The notes under the pieces were generated by a model. The model did no database searches. It was not told the origin of the DNA and worked only from the letters and a program-made list of their open reading frames with translations. 64,000 nt of DNA. It comes from CALBPI01 sp038533155 (lineage in GTDB: Bacteria > Pseudomonadota > Gammaproteobacteria > Steroidobacterales > Woeseiaceae). The translations under genes and the position numbers were made by a program. This document shows, piece after piece, positions 26,032 to 34,950 of the stretch (its first letter is position 1; each line of letters begins with the position of its first letter). The stretch is taken from assembly GCA_038533155.1 (NCBI GenBank), contig JBCAZH010000011.1, forward strand, positions 3,902-67,901. Direction: 5' to 3'.

Positions 26032-26988
26032 GTGACCGATCCGATTTCGATCGCCGCCAGCAGCCGCGATTATCGCGCTGAGCTCGGCGAGGCCATTGCT
26101 GCGCTCAACGGAGTCATTCTCGGCAAGTCTCAACAAATTGATCTTGCAGTTACTTGTTTGCTCGCCGGTGGCCACCTGCTGATCGAAGACGTACCAGGCG
26201 TCGGAAAAACCACACTGGCGAGGGCGCTTGCCCGGATCCTAGGCCTGGACTTCGCCAGAATTCAATTCACAAGCGACCTGCTGCCAGCCGATGTGACCGG
26301 GATTTCCGTCTACCAAAAGGACGATGGCAGTTTCCGTTTCAACCCTGGGCCAGTATTCACTCAGATGCTGCTCGCTGACGAAATCAACCGCGCGACGCCG
26401 AAAGCCCAGAGCGCGCTACTTGAGGCTATGCAGGAGCGACAGGTAACCGTTGACGGAGAACGGTACGCGCTGCCAGACCCGTTCTTCGTCGTCGCAACTC
26501 AAAATCCGGCCGATCAGATTGGTACGTTCGATCTGCCCGAGTCACAACTCGATCGGTTTTTGATGACGATCAACCTTGGCTACCCTAACCCGGACGCTGA
26601 ACGCCAATTACTGGAAGGCGCGCGCACAGCACAACACATCGACGAGCATGCGCCGATCTTGAGCGCCGATAAAATCGCATCTTTAAGGCGCCAAGTTGCC
26701 GAAGTTCAGATCAGTGATGCGTTACTCGACTACCTGCAAGCACTGGTGGCCTTCACGCGAAACGCACAAGACTTTGCAATTGGTCTATCGCCGCGTGCTG
26801 CGATTGCGATGACCAATGCGGCCCGCGCTTTTGCTTTGGTTCAAGGACGCGATGCGGTTTATCCCGAAGATCTGCAACGCGTCTTTCCGGCGGTCGTGAA
26901 ACATCGCTTGGTTTCCAAAACCTCTACCCATTCCCACGATGACAACTCAATCGCCCAACAAATTCTCGATGCGGTGGCGATTCCCTGA
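26032..26988 (+). CDS. MoxR-family AAA+ ATPase
   Basis: Chaperone-like AAA+ ATPase; MoxR proteins commonly sit with DUF58/vWA proteins and assist maturation or assembly of partner complexes. It has Walker A GVGKTT from residue 56, Walker B LLADEINR, and the MoxR blocks TQNPADQIGTFDLPESQLDRF and GLSPRAAIAM. I chose GTG 26032 (318 residues) because AGGA lies 7 bases upstream; ATG 26002 is also in frame but has no ribosome site. CATATT at 25994-25999 could be the -10 box and would give a leader of about 26 bases to the GTG. Confidence 0.92.
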   Translation: MTDPISIAASSRDYRAELGEAIAALNGVILGKSQQIDLAVTCLLAGGHLLIEDVPGVGKTTLARALARILGLDFARIQFTSDLLPADVTGISVYQKDDGSFRFNPGPVFTQMLLADEINRATPKAQSALLEAMQERQVTVDGERYALPDPFFVVATQNPADQIGTFDLPESQLDRFLMTINLGYPNPDAERQLLEGARTAQHIDEHAPILSADKIASLRRQVAEVQISDALLDYLQALVAFTRNAQDFAIGLSPRAAIAMTNAARAFALVQGRDAVYPEDLQRVFPAVVKHRLVSKTSTHSHDDNSIAQQILDAVAIP

Positions 26989-27979
26989 TTGGCGCAAGCC
27001 GTTTCGCAAGTTGCGCCGGGCGGGCGACTCGCGACTCTCGCGCTGGGTCAAACGCCGGCAAGGCGATGACCAGCTACCGTTAACTCTGCGCTCCAAACGT
27101 ATTTACATCCTTCCAACCAGCGTCGGCGTGACGTTTGGAATCGTCTGTCTCGCCATGCTCCTTGGCTCGATGAACTACAACAACTCGATGGGTTTCGCGT
27201 TGACTTTTCTGCTGGTGGCAATCGGTCTTGTGGCGATGCATCGGTGCCACCAGAACCTATCCGGTTTAAAAGTTGTGTCCGCATCAGCCAACCCTGTGTT
27301 CGCGGGCGAAACGGCAGAGATTCAGGTTCGTTTGGAGAATGACGGACGCAGCGAACGACTGGATATCGAAGCCTACGTTGGGGCCGCCTTTAGCGAGGCG
27401 AGTGACGTTCCAGCCGCCGGAACAGCAAAAGTGACAATCCCGCTGTCGACGGAACGACGCGGTTTCGCCATTGTCGAACGCGTTGGGTTGCGTACGCAAT
27501 TTCCGATGAACCTTCTGAACACGTGGACGTGGATGTATTTGTCGACACGATGTGTCGTTTGGCCCAGGCCCGCTGTCGATGCCCCGGCTCGGCCCGATAC
27601 GCCAAGCCCGTCGGGCAACAAAGGAGGTTCACGAGGCGATGATGATCTTGTCGGTCTACGTGACTACCAGGACGGGGACTCGCCTCGCTTGATCGCCTGG
27701 AAGACTCTGGCACGTAGCGATCAACTAAAGTCGCGGCAGATGTCAGGGGGCGGCACCAGCACCACTTGGCTCGAATTCGACTTCACGCCACCCGGCGATC
27801 TGGAATACCGTCTGTCTGTCCTCGCTCGTTGGATCATCGATGCTGAACGTGCCGACGAGAATTTCGGTCTCAGACTGCCCGATCAAGAAATTCCACCGAA
27901 TCATGGCCTTCAGCACCGAGACCGGTGTCTGGACGCGCTCGCTGCGGTGCCACCCGGCGAGGAGTATCGCCTTGCGTAG
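26939..27979 (+). CDS. DUF58 domain-containing membrane protein
   Basis: A 346-residue protein with two adjacent hydrophobic segments at about 55-100, followed by a cytoplasmic region with the DUF58 signature GLRDYQDGDSPRLIAWK. DUF58 proteins have a vWA-like fold and pair with MoxR ATPases and transglutaminases. ATG 26939 overlaps moxR by 50 bases; an ATG at 26969 would reduce this to 20. Neither has a ribosome site, so coupling to moxR is likely. The function is unknown; in Pseudomonas the third gene of the set, tgpA, is needed for growth. Confidence 0.9.
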   Translation: MTTQSPNKFSMRWRFPDWRKPFRKLRRAGDSRLSRWVKRRQGDDQLPLTLRSKRIYILPTSVGVTFGIVCLAMLLGSMNYNNSMGFALTFLLVAIGLVAMHRCHQNLSGLKVVSASANPVFAGETAEIQVRLENDGRSERLDIEAYVGAAFSEASDVPAAGTAKVTIPLSTERRGFAIVERVGLRTQFPMNLLNTWTWMYLSTRCVVWPRPAVDAPARPDTPSPSGNKGGSRGDDDLVGLRDYQDGDSPRLIAWKTLARSDQLKSRQMSGGGTSTTWLEFDFTPPGDLEYRLSVLARWIIDAERADENFGLRLPDQEIPPNHGLQHRDRCLDALAAVPPGEEYRLA

Positions 27980-29975
27980 CAATGGACAGCTAAAGACCCC
28001 ACTTGGATGGAGTCTGATTGCGATGGTCGCGGCCTTCGTGCCGCAATTCGGCGTTCAGCCTGTCTGGATCAGTGGCTTGTTGGTGCTTTGCGTTGGGCTT
28101 CGGTGGTGGGCGGAGTGCGCTCGCGGACTGCTGGTTAATGCTTGGATACGCACACCTCTGGCGTTGCTCTGTTTCTTTGCCGTCTTTCAAACCTACCAGA
28201 CCTTCAACGGCGTTGAAGCCGGCAGTGCGCTTTTGAGCGTCATGGCGGCTTTGAAAGTTTTGGAAACGCGCAAGCAACGCGATCTGTTCGTCCTTTTGTT
28301 TATCGCGCTGTTTTTGGTGCTATCCGGTTTTTTGGTTGAACAGTATCTGTGGAGCGGACCTTACCTCGTCGCAGCCGCCGCGTGTATCACGACAGCCTGG
28401 TTCGCAGCATCGCGCCGGGGCAGCGCAAAGTCTGCCGGTTGGTATCTCCGTCACATGCGGCGGCATTTGCTGCTCGCGAGCCCACTGTTGCTCGCCATGT
28501 GGATTCTGTTCCCGCGCGTTCCAGGTCCGTTTTGGGCCATCCCAACATCGAGTGGCGATAGTTTTACGGGATTGTCGGACAAAATCAGTCCTGGCGATAT
28601 CTCTCGCTTGAGTCAATCGGAAGCCGTCGCATTCCGTGTCAACTTCGAAGGCGCGACGCCGTCCCGCGAATCTCTTTATTGGCGGGCCATCGTGATGACC
28701 AAGTTTGACGGCCGCTCGTGGGCGGCGAACAAGCCCACGAAAACCGTCAACCGAGACCAAAGCGTGCTGCCCGTCGCGCCGCGACCAACGCGCTACACGA
28801 TTACGATGGAGCCGACAAATCAGCACTGGCTCTTCGCCCTCGATATGCCCACCGAGTGGTCGGGCCGCGGCATCTATCGAACCCCTGGCCAGACACTGCA
28901 GCGCACACGCCCTGTTGAAAAACTCTTGCGCTACGATGCGACTTCGCACCTGCAATACACCGCTAATACCCAGTTGTCGTCGTTTGCGCGGCGACGCTAC
29001 AGCGAACTCCCACCAAACAACAACGAGCGAGCTCGCGACCTCGGTCGCTCACTTCGAAGCGAATACGACAACGATCTTGAGTTGGTCAATGCGATGCTCA
29101 GTCGGTTTAGAAATGAGCCGTACTTTTACACCCTGCAGCCGCCGGCCCTGGGACGCGATGCCATCGATGCGTTCCTGTTCGATACCCGTCGCGGCTTTTG
29201 TGAGCACTACGCCTCGAGTTTCGCCTTCGTTATGCGTGCCGCCGGCATACCGGCTCGTGTCATTGCCGGTTACCAAGGCGGGGAGCGCAACCCGATTGCC
29301 GACCACCTGACTGTCCGACAATCGGACGCGCATGCATGGACTGAAGTCTGGCTACCGGAACGAGGTTGGGTTCGGGTGGATCCCACCGCCGCAGTTGCAC
29401 CAGAGCGCATCGAGCAAAATCTTGATAGCGCGCTGCGGGAGTCAGGCGAGCGCTCTTTGAGCGCATTCGACTTTCAGTTCGTCGAGCGACTGCGACTCGC
29501 TTGGGACATGGTGAATGCCCGTTGGAATGAGTGGGTGCTCGGCTACGGGCCAGAAACACAACAGAAGTTCATGCGAGCGCTAGGTCTGTCAGATCCCAAT
29601 TGGCGCGACCTGACGATCATGCTGGCAATTTTTCTTGTTGGCATCATGGCGGCCGTCACGATCTACCTTTGGCTGATTCATCAGCCGCCTCGCCCTGACG
29701 ATCAGAAGCGACTGTTTCTCCGCGCGCAATCGCGTGTCGGAGTAACCGCCCACCGCGGGGAAACCGCGACCGCTTGGGCACTGCGAGTCTCTGAGGTGCA
29801 ACCCGAGAATGGACTCGCGGCGCGCCGGTTTGCGCGAGATTTTCTTGCGGCTCGTTACGCCGGCAACTTGTCGGCAGCCGGCAGATTGAAGAGCTCGCTC
29901 GGCCGAATGAGACGCCGACCCGGCGTGCGCTTACGTCGACTGGGTCGACGTAGCGGGAACACGGACGCGAGTTAG
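27972..29975 (+). CDS. TgpA-type membrane transglutaminase (DUF3488 + transglutaminase core)
   Basis: Membrane protein with several helices in the first 200 residues, then a periplasmic transglutaminase-like domain and a final helix near residue 560. The catalytic triad is visible as Cys410 (RRGFCEHYASSF), His454 (DAHAWTEVW) and Asp470 (VRVDPTAA). The TTG at 27972 has GAGGAG seven bases upstream and overlaps the DUF58 stop by 8 bases; it gives 667 residues, close to P. aeruginosa TgpA. The substrate is unknown. The last 45 bases overlap the convergent transporter gene. Confidence 0.93.
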   Translation: MRSNGQLKTPLGWSLIAMVAAFVPQFGVQPVWISGLLVLCVGLRWWAECARGLLVNAWIRTPLALLCFFAVFQTYQTFNGVEAGSALLSVMAALKVLETRKQRDLFVLLFIALFLVLSGFLVEQYLWSGPYLVAAAACITTAWFAASRRGSAKSAGWYLRHMRRHLLLASPLLLAMWILFPRVPGPFWAIPTSSGDSFTGLSDKISPGDISRLSQSEAVAFRVNFEGATPSRESLYWRAIVMTKFDGRSWAANKPTKTVNRDQSVLPVAPRPTRYTITMEPTNQHWLFALDMPTEWSGRGIYRTPGQTLQRTRPVEKLLRYDATSHLQYTANTQLSSFARRRYSELPPNNNERARDLGRSLRSEYDNDLELVNAMLSRFRNEPYFYTLQPPALGRDAIDAFLFDTRRGFCEHYASSFAFVMRAAGIPARVIAGYQGGERNPIADHLTVRQSDAHAWTEVWLPERGWVRVDPTAAVAPERIEQNLDSALRESGERSLSAFDFQFVERLRLAWDMVNARWNEWVLGYGPETQQKFMRALGLSDPNWRDLTIMLAIFLVGIMAAVTIYLWLIHQPPRPDDQKRLFLRAQSRVGVTAHRGETATAWALRVSEVQPENGLAARRFARDFLAARYAGNLSAAGRLKSSLGRMRRRPGVRLRRLGRRSGNTDAS

Positions 29976-31199
29976 CAGTACTAACCCGCCGATAAACAAA
30001 GGCAAGAGCGCGATCACTGATACACGAGGATCATCGCTGAACACCGCGAAAATGCCGATCAAAAGAGGTCCAAGAATCGCGGCAAATTTACCGAGCATGC
30101 TGTAGAAGCCAAAAAACTCAGAGGCCTTATCCTCTGGAATCAATCGCGCATACAGCGCGCGGCTCATGCTCTGTACGCCGCCCTGAACCAACCCAATCGT
30201 GATCGCCATCGCGTAAAACTGCCAGACCTCACGCAATACTAATCCCCAGCAAGCAATCAGGATGTACACGCTAACGCCAAAAATAATCGCGCGTTTCGGC
30301 CCTATACGATTGCCGAGAAAACCGAATACGATCGTCGCCGGAGCGCCGACGAAATTCGTGATCAAGATCGCAAGAATCAGATCTGAGTCGTCGAAATTCA
30401 GACGGGCGCCAAAATCGGTCGCCAACACGATCAGCGTGTGAACCCCATCAATGTACAACCAGTAAGCAACCAGGAATAACGCAACATTCCGATACAATTT
30501 CAGCTCGCCAAAGGTCTTGACCAACGACCGGTAGCCCTGCTGAACGGCCGCACCGAAGCCAGGACTGTTGGTCTTAGGCTCCTTCACGAACAGCAACAGC
30601 GGAATCGTAAACAACCCCCACCAAACGGCAACGACGACGAATGCCCAGCGCGTCGCTACGGCCGCATCCGCAAAACCGAAAGCCTCTGGATTTGAGACCA
30701 TTTGCAGATTGAAAAGGAGTAATAGCGCGCTGCCGAGGTAACCGACACCAAAGCCCAGCGCTGAGACTTTTTCATATTTGTCTGGCGTGGTGACTATAAC
30801 GATCAGCGAATCGTAGAACGTGTTTGCCGCGTAGTAACCGAACAGCGCAACACCATACAGGCCGAGTGCAATTACCCACTGACCCTGCTCGACGAAGAAC
30901 AAACCCAGGGTCGATGCAACTGACAACATCGTGAACGACAACAGGAAGCGTTTGCGTGTGCCACCCGTGTCCGCAATGGCGCCCAAAACCGGCGCCAGCA
31001 GCGCGACACCGAGACTGGCGGCGGCGACGCCGAACGACAGATTGGATGTGATTTCGGCGGAGTCGAGACCCTGGCTGTAATAGCGACGAAAGAAAATGGG
31101 GAAGAACGTCGTGACCACACACAACGTAAACGCCGAGTTGGCCCAATCGTATAGTGCCCAGCCCAGTACGGTTTTGTTCTTTAGCTGACTGATACTCAT
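29931..31199 (-). CDS. UMF1-family MFS transporter (Atg22-like)
   Basis: A 422-residue protein with about twelve hydrophobic segments and the UMF1/Atg22-like N-terminal signature LGWALYDWANSAF. Such proteins are major-facilitator-type exporters; a substrate cannot be read here. The ATG at 31199 lies 7 bases after the prfC stop; longer in-frame starts fall inside prfC. It is probably co-transcribed with prfC. Its 3' end runs 45 bases into the convergent tgpA-like gene. Confidence 0.9.
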   Translation of the reverse strand: MSISQLKNKTVLGWALYDWANSAFTLCVVTTFFPIFFRRYYSQGLDSAEITSNLSFGVAAASLGVALLAPVLGAIADTGGTRKRFLLSFTMLSVASTLGLFFVEQGQWVIALGLYGVALFGYYAANTFYDSLIVIVTTPDKYEKVSALGFGVGYLGSALLLLFNLQMVSNPEAFGFADAAVATRWAFVVVAVWWGLFTIPLLLFVKEPKTNSPGFGAAVQQGYRSLVKTFGELKLYRNVALFLVAYWLYIDGVHTLIVLATDFGARLNFDDSDLILAILITNFVGAPATIVFGFLGNRIGPKRAIIFGVSVYILIACWGLVLREVWQFYAMAITIGLVQGGVQSMSRALYARLIPEDKASEFFGFYSMLGKFAAILGPLLIGIFAVFSDDPRVSVIALLPLFIGGLVLLTRVRVPATSTQST

Positions 31200-31206
31200 T
31201 GAAAAG

Positions 31207-32787
31207 CTATAGCTCTCGAGTCGCTCGGAACTCAATCTCCGGCCAACGCTCCTGCGTCAGCTGCAGATTGACTCGGGTCGGTGCGACGTAGACCAATAGG
31301 TCGCTGTGATCGAGGGCGAGATTGTCATGCGCCTTGCGCCGAAACTCGTCGAGCTTCTGATCGCTCCCAGCACTTACCCAGCGTGCCGTGTGCACGTTGA
31401 CCTGCTCAAACTGACACTCCACACCGTACTCCTCTCGCAAACGATGTGCGACCACATCGAACTGCAGAATACCCACCGCACCGAGAATGAGATCGTTGTT
31501 CCTGAGTGGCTTAAACAGCTGGGTCGCACCTTCTTCGCACAACTGCGCCAGACCCTTTTGCAGTGCTTTTAGTCGCAGCGGATCTCGCAGCACTGCCCGG
31601 CGAAAAATCTCGGGAGCAAAACTTGGGATCCCCGTGAAGTGGATTTCGCCGGACTCGGCAAAACTATCGCCGATATTGATCGTACCGTGATTGTGCAAAC
31701 CGATAATATCCCCGGCGACCGCCGAATCGGTTTGCTGCCGATCTGATGCCATAAATGTGATGGCCTCTGGTATTTTCAACTCTTTGCCGAGTCGCATACT
31801 CTTGAGTTTCATCCCCGGTCGAAACTGACCCGAACACACGCGCATGAACGCAATACGATCACGGTGCCCTGGATCCATATTCGCTTGGATCTTGAAAACA
31901 AAACCCGTCAGCTTTGACTCATCGGGAGCCACTTCGCGCTCGCGGGCTTCGCGAGCCTGTGGCTCCGGTGCATGCTCAACAAATCCTGACAGCAGCTCCT
32001 TGACGCCAAAGTTGCTAATCGCCGATCCGAAATAGACTGGGGTCTGTTTCGCCGCACGGTAGTCTTCCAAACTAAATTCTGCGTAGACGCCTCGCAACAA
32101 TTCGATCTCATCCGCAAACGCCTGCCAGTCTTCGCCCAGAAACTCCCGAGCCGCATCCGACTCGAGACCTTCAATCACGTCGGTCTCTCCGGCCGTGTGG
32201 CGATCTTCAGCCCTGTAGACGTAGATTCGATCTTCGGGCAAATGATAGACGCCGCGCAGTGACCGCCCCATGCCGATCGGCCAGGTGACTGGTGAGCAGA
32301 CGATTCCGAGGACGGACTCGATCTCGTCGAGCAGCTCAATAGGCTCGCGACCCTCACGATCCAGTTTGTTAATAAACGTGACGATCGGCGTGTCGCGCAG
32401 GCGACACACTTCCATCAATTTGACGGTGCGTTGCTCGACCCCCTTTGCGCAGTCGATCACCATCATCGCCGAGTCGACCGCCGTCAGTGTTCGGTAAGTG
32501 TCTTCAGAGAAGTCCTCGTGACCGGGCGTATCGAGGAGATTCACCACGTGCTCCTCGAAAGGGAATTGCATCACCGACGATGTCACAGAGATACCGCGCT
32601 CTTGCTCGAGCTTCATCCAGTCCGAAGTCGCATGGCGGCTGGCCTTTCGGCCCTTGACCGTGCCGGCTAGCTTGATCGCACCACCGAACAACAGAAGCTT
32701 CTCGGTCAGCGTAGTCTTGCCCGCATCGGGGTGAGAGATGATCGCAAACGTCCTGCGCCGCTGAACCTGTTCGAGCAGCTGAGTCAT
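31207..32787 (-). CDS. prfC: Peptide chain release factor 3
   Basis: Translational GTPase that recycles RF1/RF2 after termination. The 526-residue protein shows G1 SHPDAGKTTLTEKL, the switch I region RGISVTSSVMQF, G3 DTPGHEDFSEDTYR and G4 NKLDREG, all typical of RF3. AAAGGA lies 11 bases before the ATG. TATGCT on the minus strand about 40 bases upstream could be its -10 box. It follows rimI with a 57-base gap. Confidence 0.98.
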   Translation of the reverse strand: MTQLLEQVQRRRTFAIISHPDAGKTTLTEKLLLFGGAIKLAGTVKGRKASRHATSDWMKLEQERGISVTSSVMQFPFEEHVVNLLDTPGHEDFSEDTYRTLTAVDSAMMVIDCAKGVEQRTVKLMEVCRLRDTPIVTFINKLDREGREPIELLDEIESVLGIVCSPVTWPIGMGRSLRGVYHLPEDRIYVYRAEDRHTAGETDVIEGLESDAAREFLGEDWQAFADEIELLRGVYAEFSLEDYRAAKQTPVYFGSAISNFGVKELLSGFVEHAPEPQAREAREREVAPDESKLTGFVFKIQANMDPGHRDRIAFMRVCSGQFRPGMKLKSMRLGKELKIPEAITFMASDRQQTDSAVAGDIIGLHNHGTINIGDSFAESGEIHFTGIPSFAPEIFRRAVLRDPLRLKALQKGLAQLCEEGATQLFKPLRNNDLILGAVGILQFDVVAHRLREEYGVECQFEQVNVHTARWVSAGSDQKLDEFRRKAHDNLALDHSDLLVYVAPTRVNLQLTQERWPEIEFRATREL

Positions 32788-32844
32788 CGAGGAGTCTGTC
32801 CTTTAAAAAATGCAGCGCGGAGCATACCCCACGCAGCCTGCCAG

Positions 32845-33312
32845 CTACAGCGTCAGCGACAGTACGAGCGCATCCTCGCGCCCGTTGTTCTCTGCTTTGT
32901 AGTAATTGCTGCGCCGTCCGATCGTGGTGAAGCCTAGCGCATGGTACATGCTTGTCGCAGCCAGATTGGATGGGCGGACTTCGAGAAAAATCCTTCGAAT
33001 TCTCGATTCCCGAGCCACTCGGATCATCTCATTCAACAACATCATGCCGTAGCCTTGACGGCGGAATGCGGGCGCGACACAGACGTTCAAAACATGGGCT
33101 TCCCCGGCCGCCATCGACAACACGCCGTACGCACGCACCTCAGCTTGCTGATCAACGACCAAACAATGGTATCCGGCAAGCAGGCAATCTCGGAATATGC
33201 CAAGGCTCCACGGAAACCGATAACTCTGGCTTTCGATTCGCGCCACGACATCCACGTCTTCATGTCGCATAACACGAACCTGCGGCGAAACCCGGTCATC
33301 CGCGACGCTCAC
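32845..33312 (-). CDS. rimI: Ribosomal protein S18 alanine N-acetyltransferase
   Basis: GNAT-fold enzyme that acetylates the N-terminal Ala of ribosomal protein S18. The acetyl-CoA site is VAPAFRRQGYGMMLL, and the C-terminal ATSMYHALGFTTIGRRSNYY block is typical of RimI. The start is GTG at 33312, forming a GTGA overlap with the glycosylase stop and preceded by GAGG seven bases upstream (155 residues). Its usual neighbour tsaB is not in the window. Confidence 0.93.
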   Translation of the reverse strand: MSVADDRVSPQVRVMRHEDVDVVARIESQSYRFPWSLGIFRDCLLAGYHCLVVDQQAEVRAYGVLSMAAGEAHVLNVCVAPAFRRQGYGMMLLNEMIRVARESRIRRIFLEVRPSNLAATSMYHALGFTTIGRRSNYYKAENNGREDALVLSLTL

Positions 33313-34052
33313 TGCCCGGCCTCGATGAGACTTCGAAGCCGCTTCAAATCTTCCCAAGCACGAGCTTTCTGAACCGGGGTACGCAACAGGTACGCCGGAT
33401 GATAGGTCACAAGTACCGGCACTCCGAACGCGCTCAGATCGCGCTGAGCACGCAGTCGGCCCAAGGTCTCGGTGCTTCCCAGCAAATGCTGAGCTGCGAC
33501 ACGACCAACAGCGAGGATAACGTTTGGCTTCACATGCACCACTTGCGCTTCCAGATAGCCAGCGCAAGCGGCGACCTCGTCCGCCCTCGGGTCGCGATTC
33601 TGCGGCGGTCGGCACTTGATGACATTGGCGATGAACACACTGGGCCGGTCGATACCAATCGCTTTGAGCATCGAGTCCAACATGTGTCCCGCCCGACCTA
33701 CGAACGGTTCGCCTGTGCGATCCTCCTCGGCCCCTGGCGCCTCACCGACCACCATAACCCGTGCGGAATCATCACCAACGCCGAACACCGACTGCGTGCG
33801 GGTTTCGTGTAGACGGCACTGGGTACATCGTTTGACGTTGTGGCGAAGCGTCTCCCAATCGATTTCTGCTGTCGGTCGATTCGACGTGTCATCCAACTTC
33901 ACAACAGCTTCAGTTTTCACGACCGTTGGCGATTCGTCCGACCCCACCATTGGCTCCGCTGCCGCGGCATGCGTCTCGCGAACATGCCACTGCTCGATGC
34001 CCATCGCCCGAAGCACTGCGTCCCGCGCATTGGCGTCGAGTCGCTCAGCCAT
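33309..34052 (-). CDS. Uracil-DNA glycosylase, iron-sulfur (family 4-like)
   Basis: Removes uracil from DNA. Motif A is GEAPGAEEDRTGEPFVGRAG, the C-terminal motif is VTYHPAYLLR, and four cysteines that can bind a 4Fe-4S cluster are visible: Cys76 and Cys79 (CTQC), one in KCRPPQNRDP and one in ACAGYLEAQ. The N-terminal 60 residues are low in similarity and probably flexible. The ATG at 34052 overlaps the pssA stop by 8 bases and gives 247 residues. Family 4 or its bacterial B-type relative; I cannot separate them. Confidence 0.92.
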   Translation of the reverse strand: MAERLDANARDAVLRAMGIEQWHVRETHAAAAEPMVGSDESPTVVKTEAVVKLDDTSNRPTAEIDWETLRHNVKRCTQCRLHETRTQSVFGVGDDSARVMVVGEAPGAEEDRTGEPFVGRAGHMLDSMLKAIGIDRPSVFIANVIKCRPPQNRDPRADEVAACAGYLEAQVVHVKPNVILAVGRVAAQHLLGSTETLGRLRAQRDLSAFGVPVLVTYHPAYLLRTPVQKARAWEDLKRLRSLIEAGQ

Positions 34053-34866
34053 GGAGATTCCGAATGTTGTCGCCGTCTTCGTCGTCTTCAGCCGTCGACT
34101 CATCGTCATCGAACACAGCGCGATGCATCGGCTCTCGGTTGACGATCAGCAAAATGGGCCCTGACAACAAATAGCCAAAGAACAGCAGAAACAGCACGAC
34201 CGGCGGATTGATCGAAATCAAGATGATGATGAGCGGAATCACCAACAGAAACGCGAATGGCACTAAGCGCTTTTGCGACATTTCCTTGAAGCTGTAGTAG
34301 CGCAAGTTACTCACCATAAGTACGCCGGCGATTGCCGTCACAGCGAATGCGCAGATCAAGCCAAAAAACCCGCCGAATTCATATTCTGCGCTCAGCCACA
34401 CGAAAGCGGCGACGATCGCAGCGGCGGACGGACTTGGCAGACCCTGAAACCAACCTTTACCGAGTTTCGATGGTAGCGAGTTGAAGCGCGCCAACCGCAT
34501 CGCTGCGGCAACTGCAAACAGGAACGCAACCAACCAACCCACTCGGCCCCAAGCAATGGAGTATTCCGTGAGACGCGCGACTCCCCACTGGTAAACGATG
34601 ACGGCCGGGGCAAGTCCAAAACTCACCATATCGGACAGGCTGTCGTACTCTTTGCCAAAGTCGGTTTGAGTGCTCGTCATCCGAGCCACGCGGCCATCAG
34701 CTCCGTCGAAAACCATAGCCACGAAGATTGCGATTCCCGCCGCGTCGAAGTTGCCGTCGATCGCCGCGACAATGCCGTAGAAACCTGCAAACAGGGCCAA
34801 GGTCGTTAGGAGGTTCGGAAGAAGATAAACCCCTTTTCTGCGTCCTTGGCGAGGCGCCCCGCTCAT
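34045..34866 (-). CDS. pssA: CDP-diacylglycerol-serine O-phosphatidyltransferase
   Basis: Makes phosphatidylserine in the membrane. The 273-residue protein has the CDP-alcohol phosphatidyltransferase motif DGADGRVARMTSTQTDFGKEYDSLSD-like, beginning in FDGADGRVAR, and about seven hydrophobic segments. The C-terminal 25 residues are soluble and acidic (DDDESTAEDDEDGD). ATG 34866 is preferred to GTG 34875 because AAGG lies eight bases upstream. That AAGG falls inside an inverted repeat (34870-34901), so the ribosome site could be masked. Confidence 0.95.
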   Translation of the reverse strand: MSGAPRQGRRKGVYLLPNLLTTLALFAGFYGIVAAIDGNFDAAGIAIFVAMVFDGADGRVARMTSTQTDFGKEYDSLSDMVSFGLAPAVIVYQWGVARLTEYSIAWGRVGWLVAFLFAVAAAMRLARFNSLPSKLGKGWFQGLPSPSAAAIVAAFVWLSAEYEFGGFFGLICAFAVTAIAGVLMVSNLRYYSFKEMSQKRLVPFAFLLVIPLIIILISINPPVVLFLLFFGYLLSGPILLIVNREPMHRAVFDDDESTAEDDEDGDNIRNLHG

Positions 34867-34869
34867 GTT

Positions 34870-34901
34870 GCACACCTTTGAATTTAAGGTAACCAGTGTG
34901 C
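34870..34901 (-). promoter_or_regulatory. Inverted repeats that could mask the pssA ribosome site
   Basis: Between psd and pssA, GCACAC (34870-34875) pairs with GTGTGC (34896-34901), and ACCTT (34874-34878) pairs with AAGGT (34886-34890). The two stems share bases, so only one can form at a time, and both include the AAGG in front of the pssA ATG. This could tune pssA translation; it may also be chance. Confidence 0.3.
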
Positions 34902-34950
34902 CACGCGCATCGGGGTAGCGCGAACGCTAAAACGCTAAATTCTCGCGTTT

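Noticed and set aside
34925..34945. Direct repeat of AGCGTTTTAGCGTT type after the psd-like gene
   Set aside because: Only two short copies, no T-run hairpin or known binding site; likely chance.
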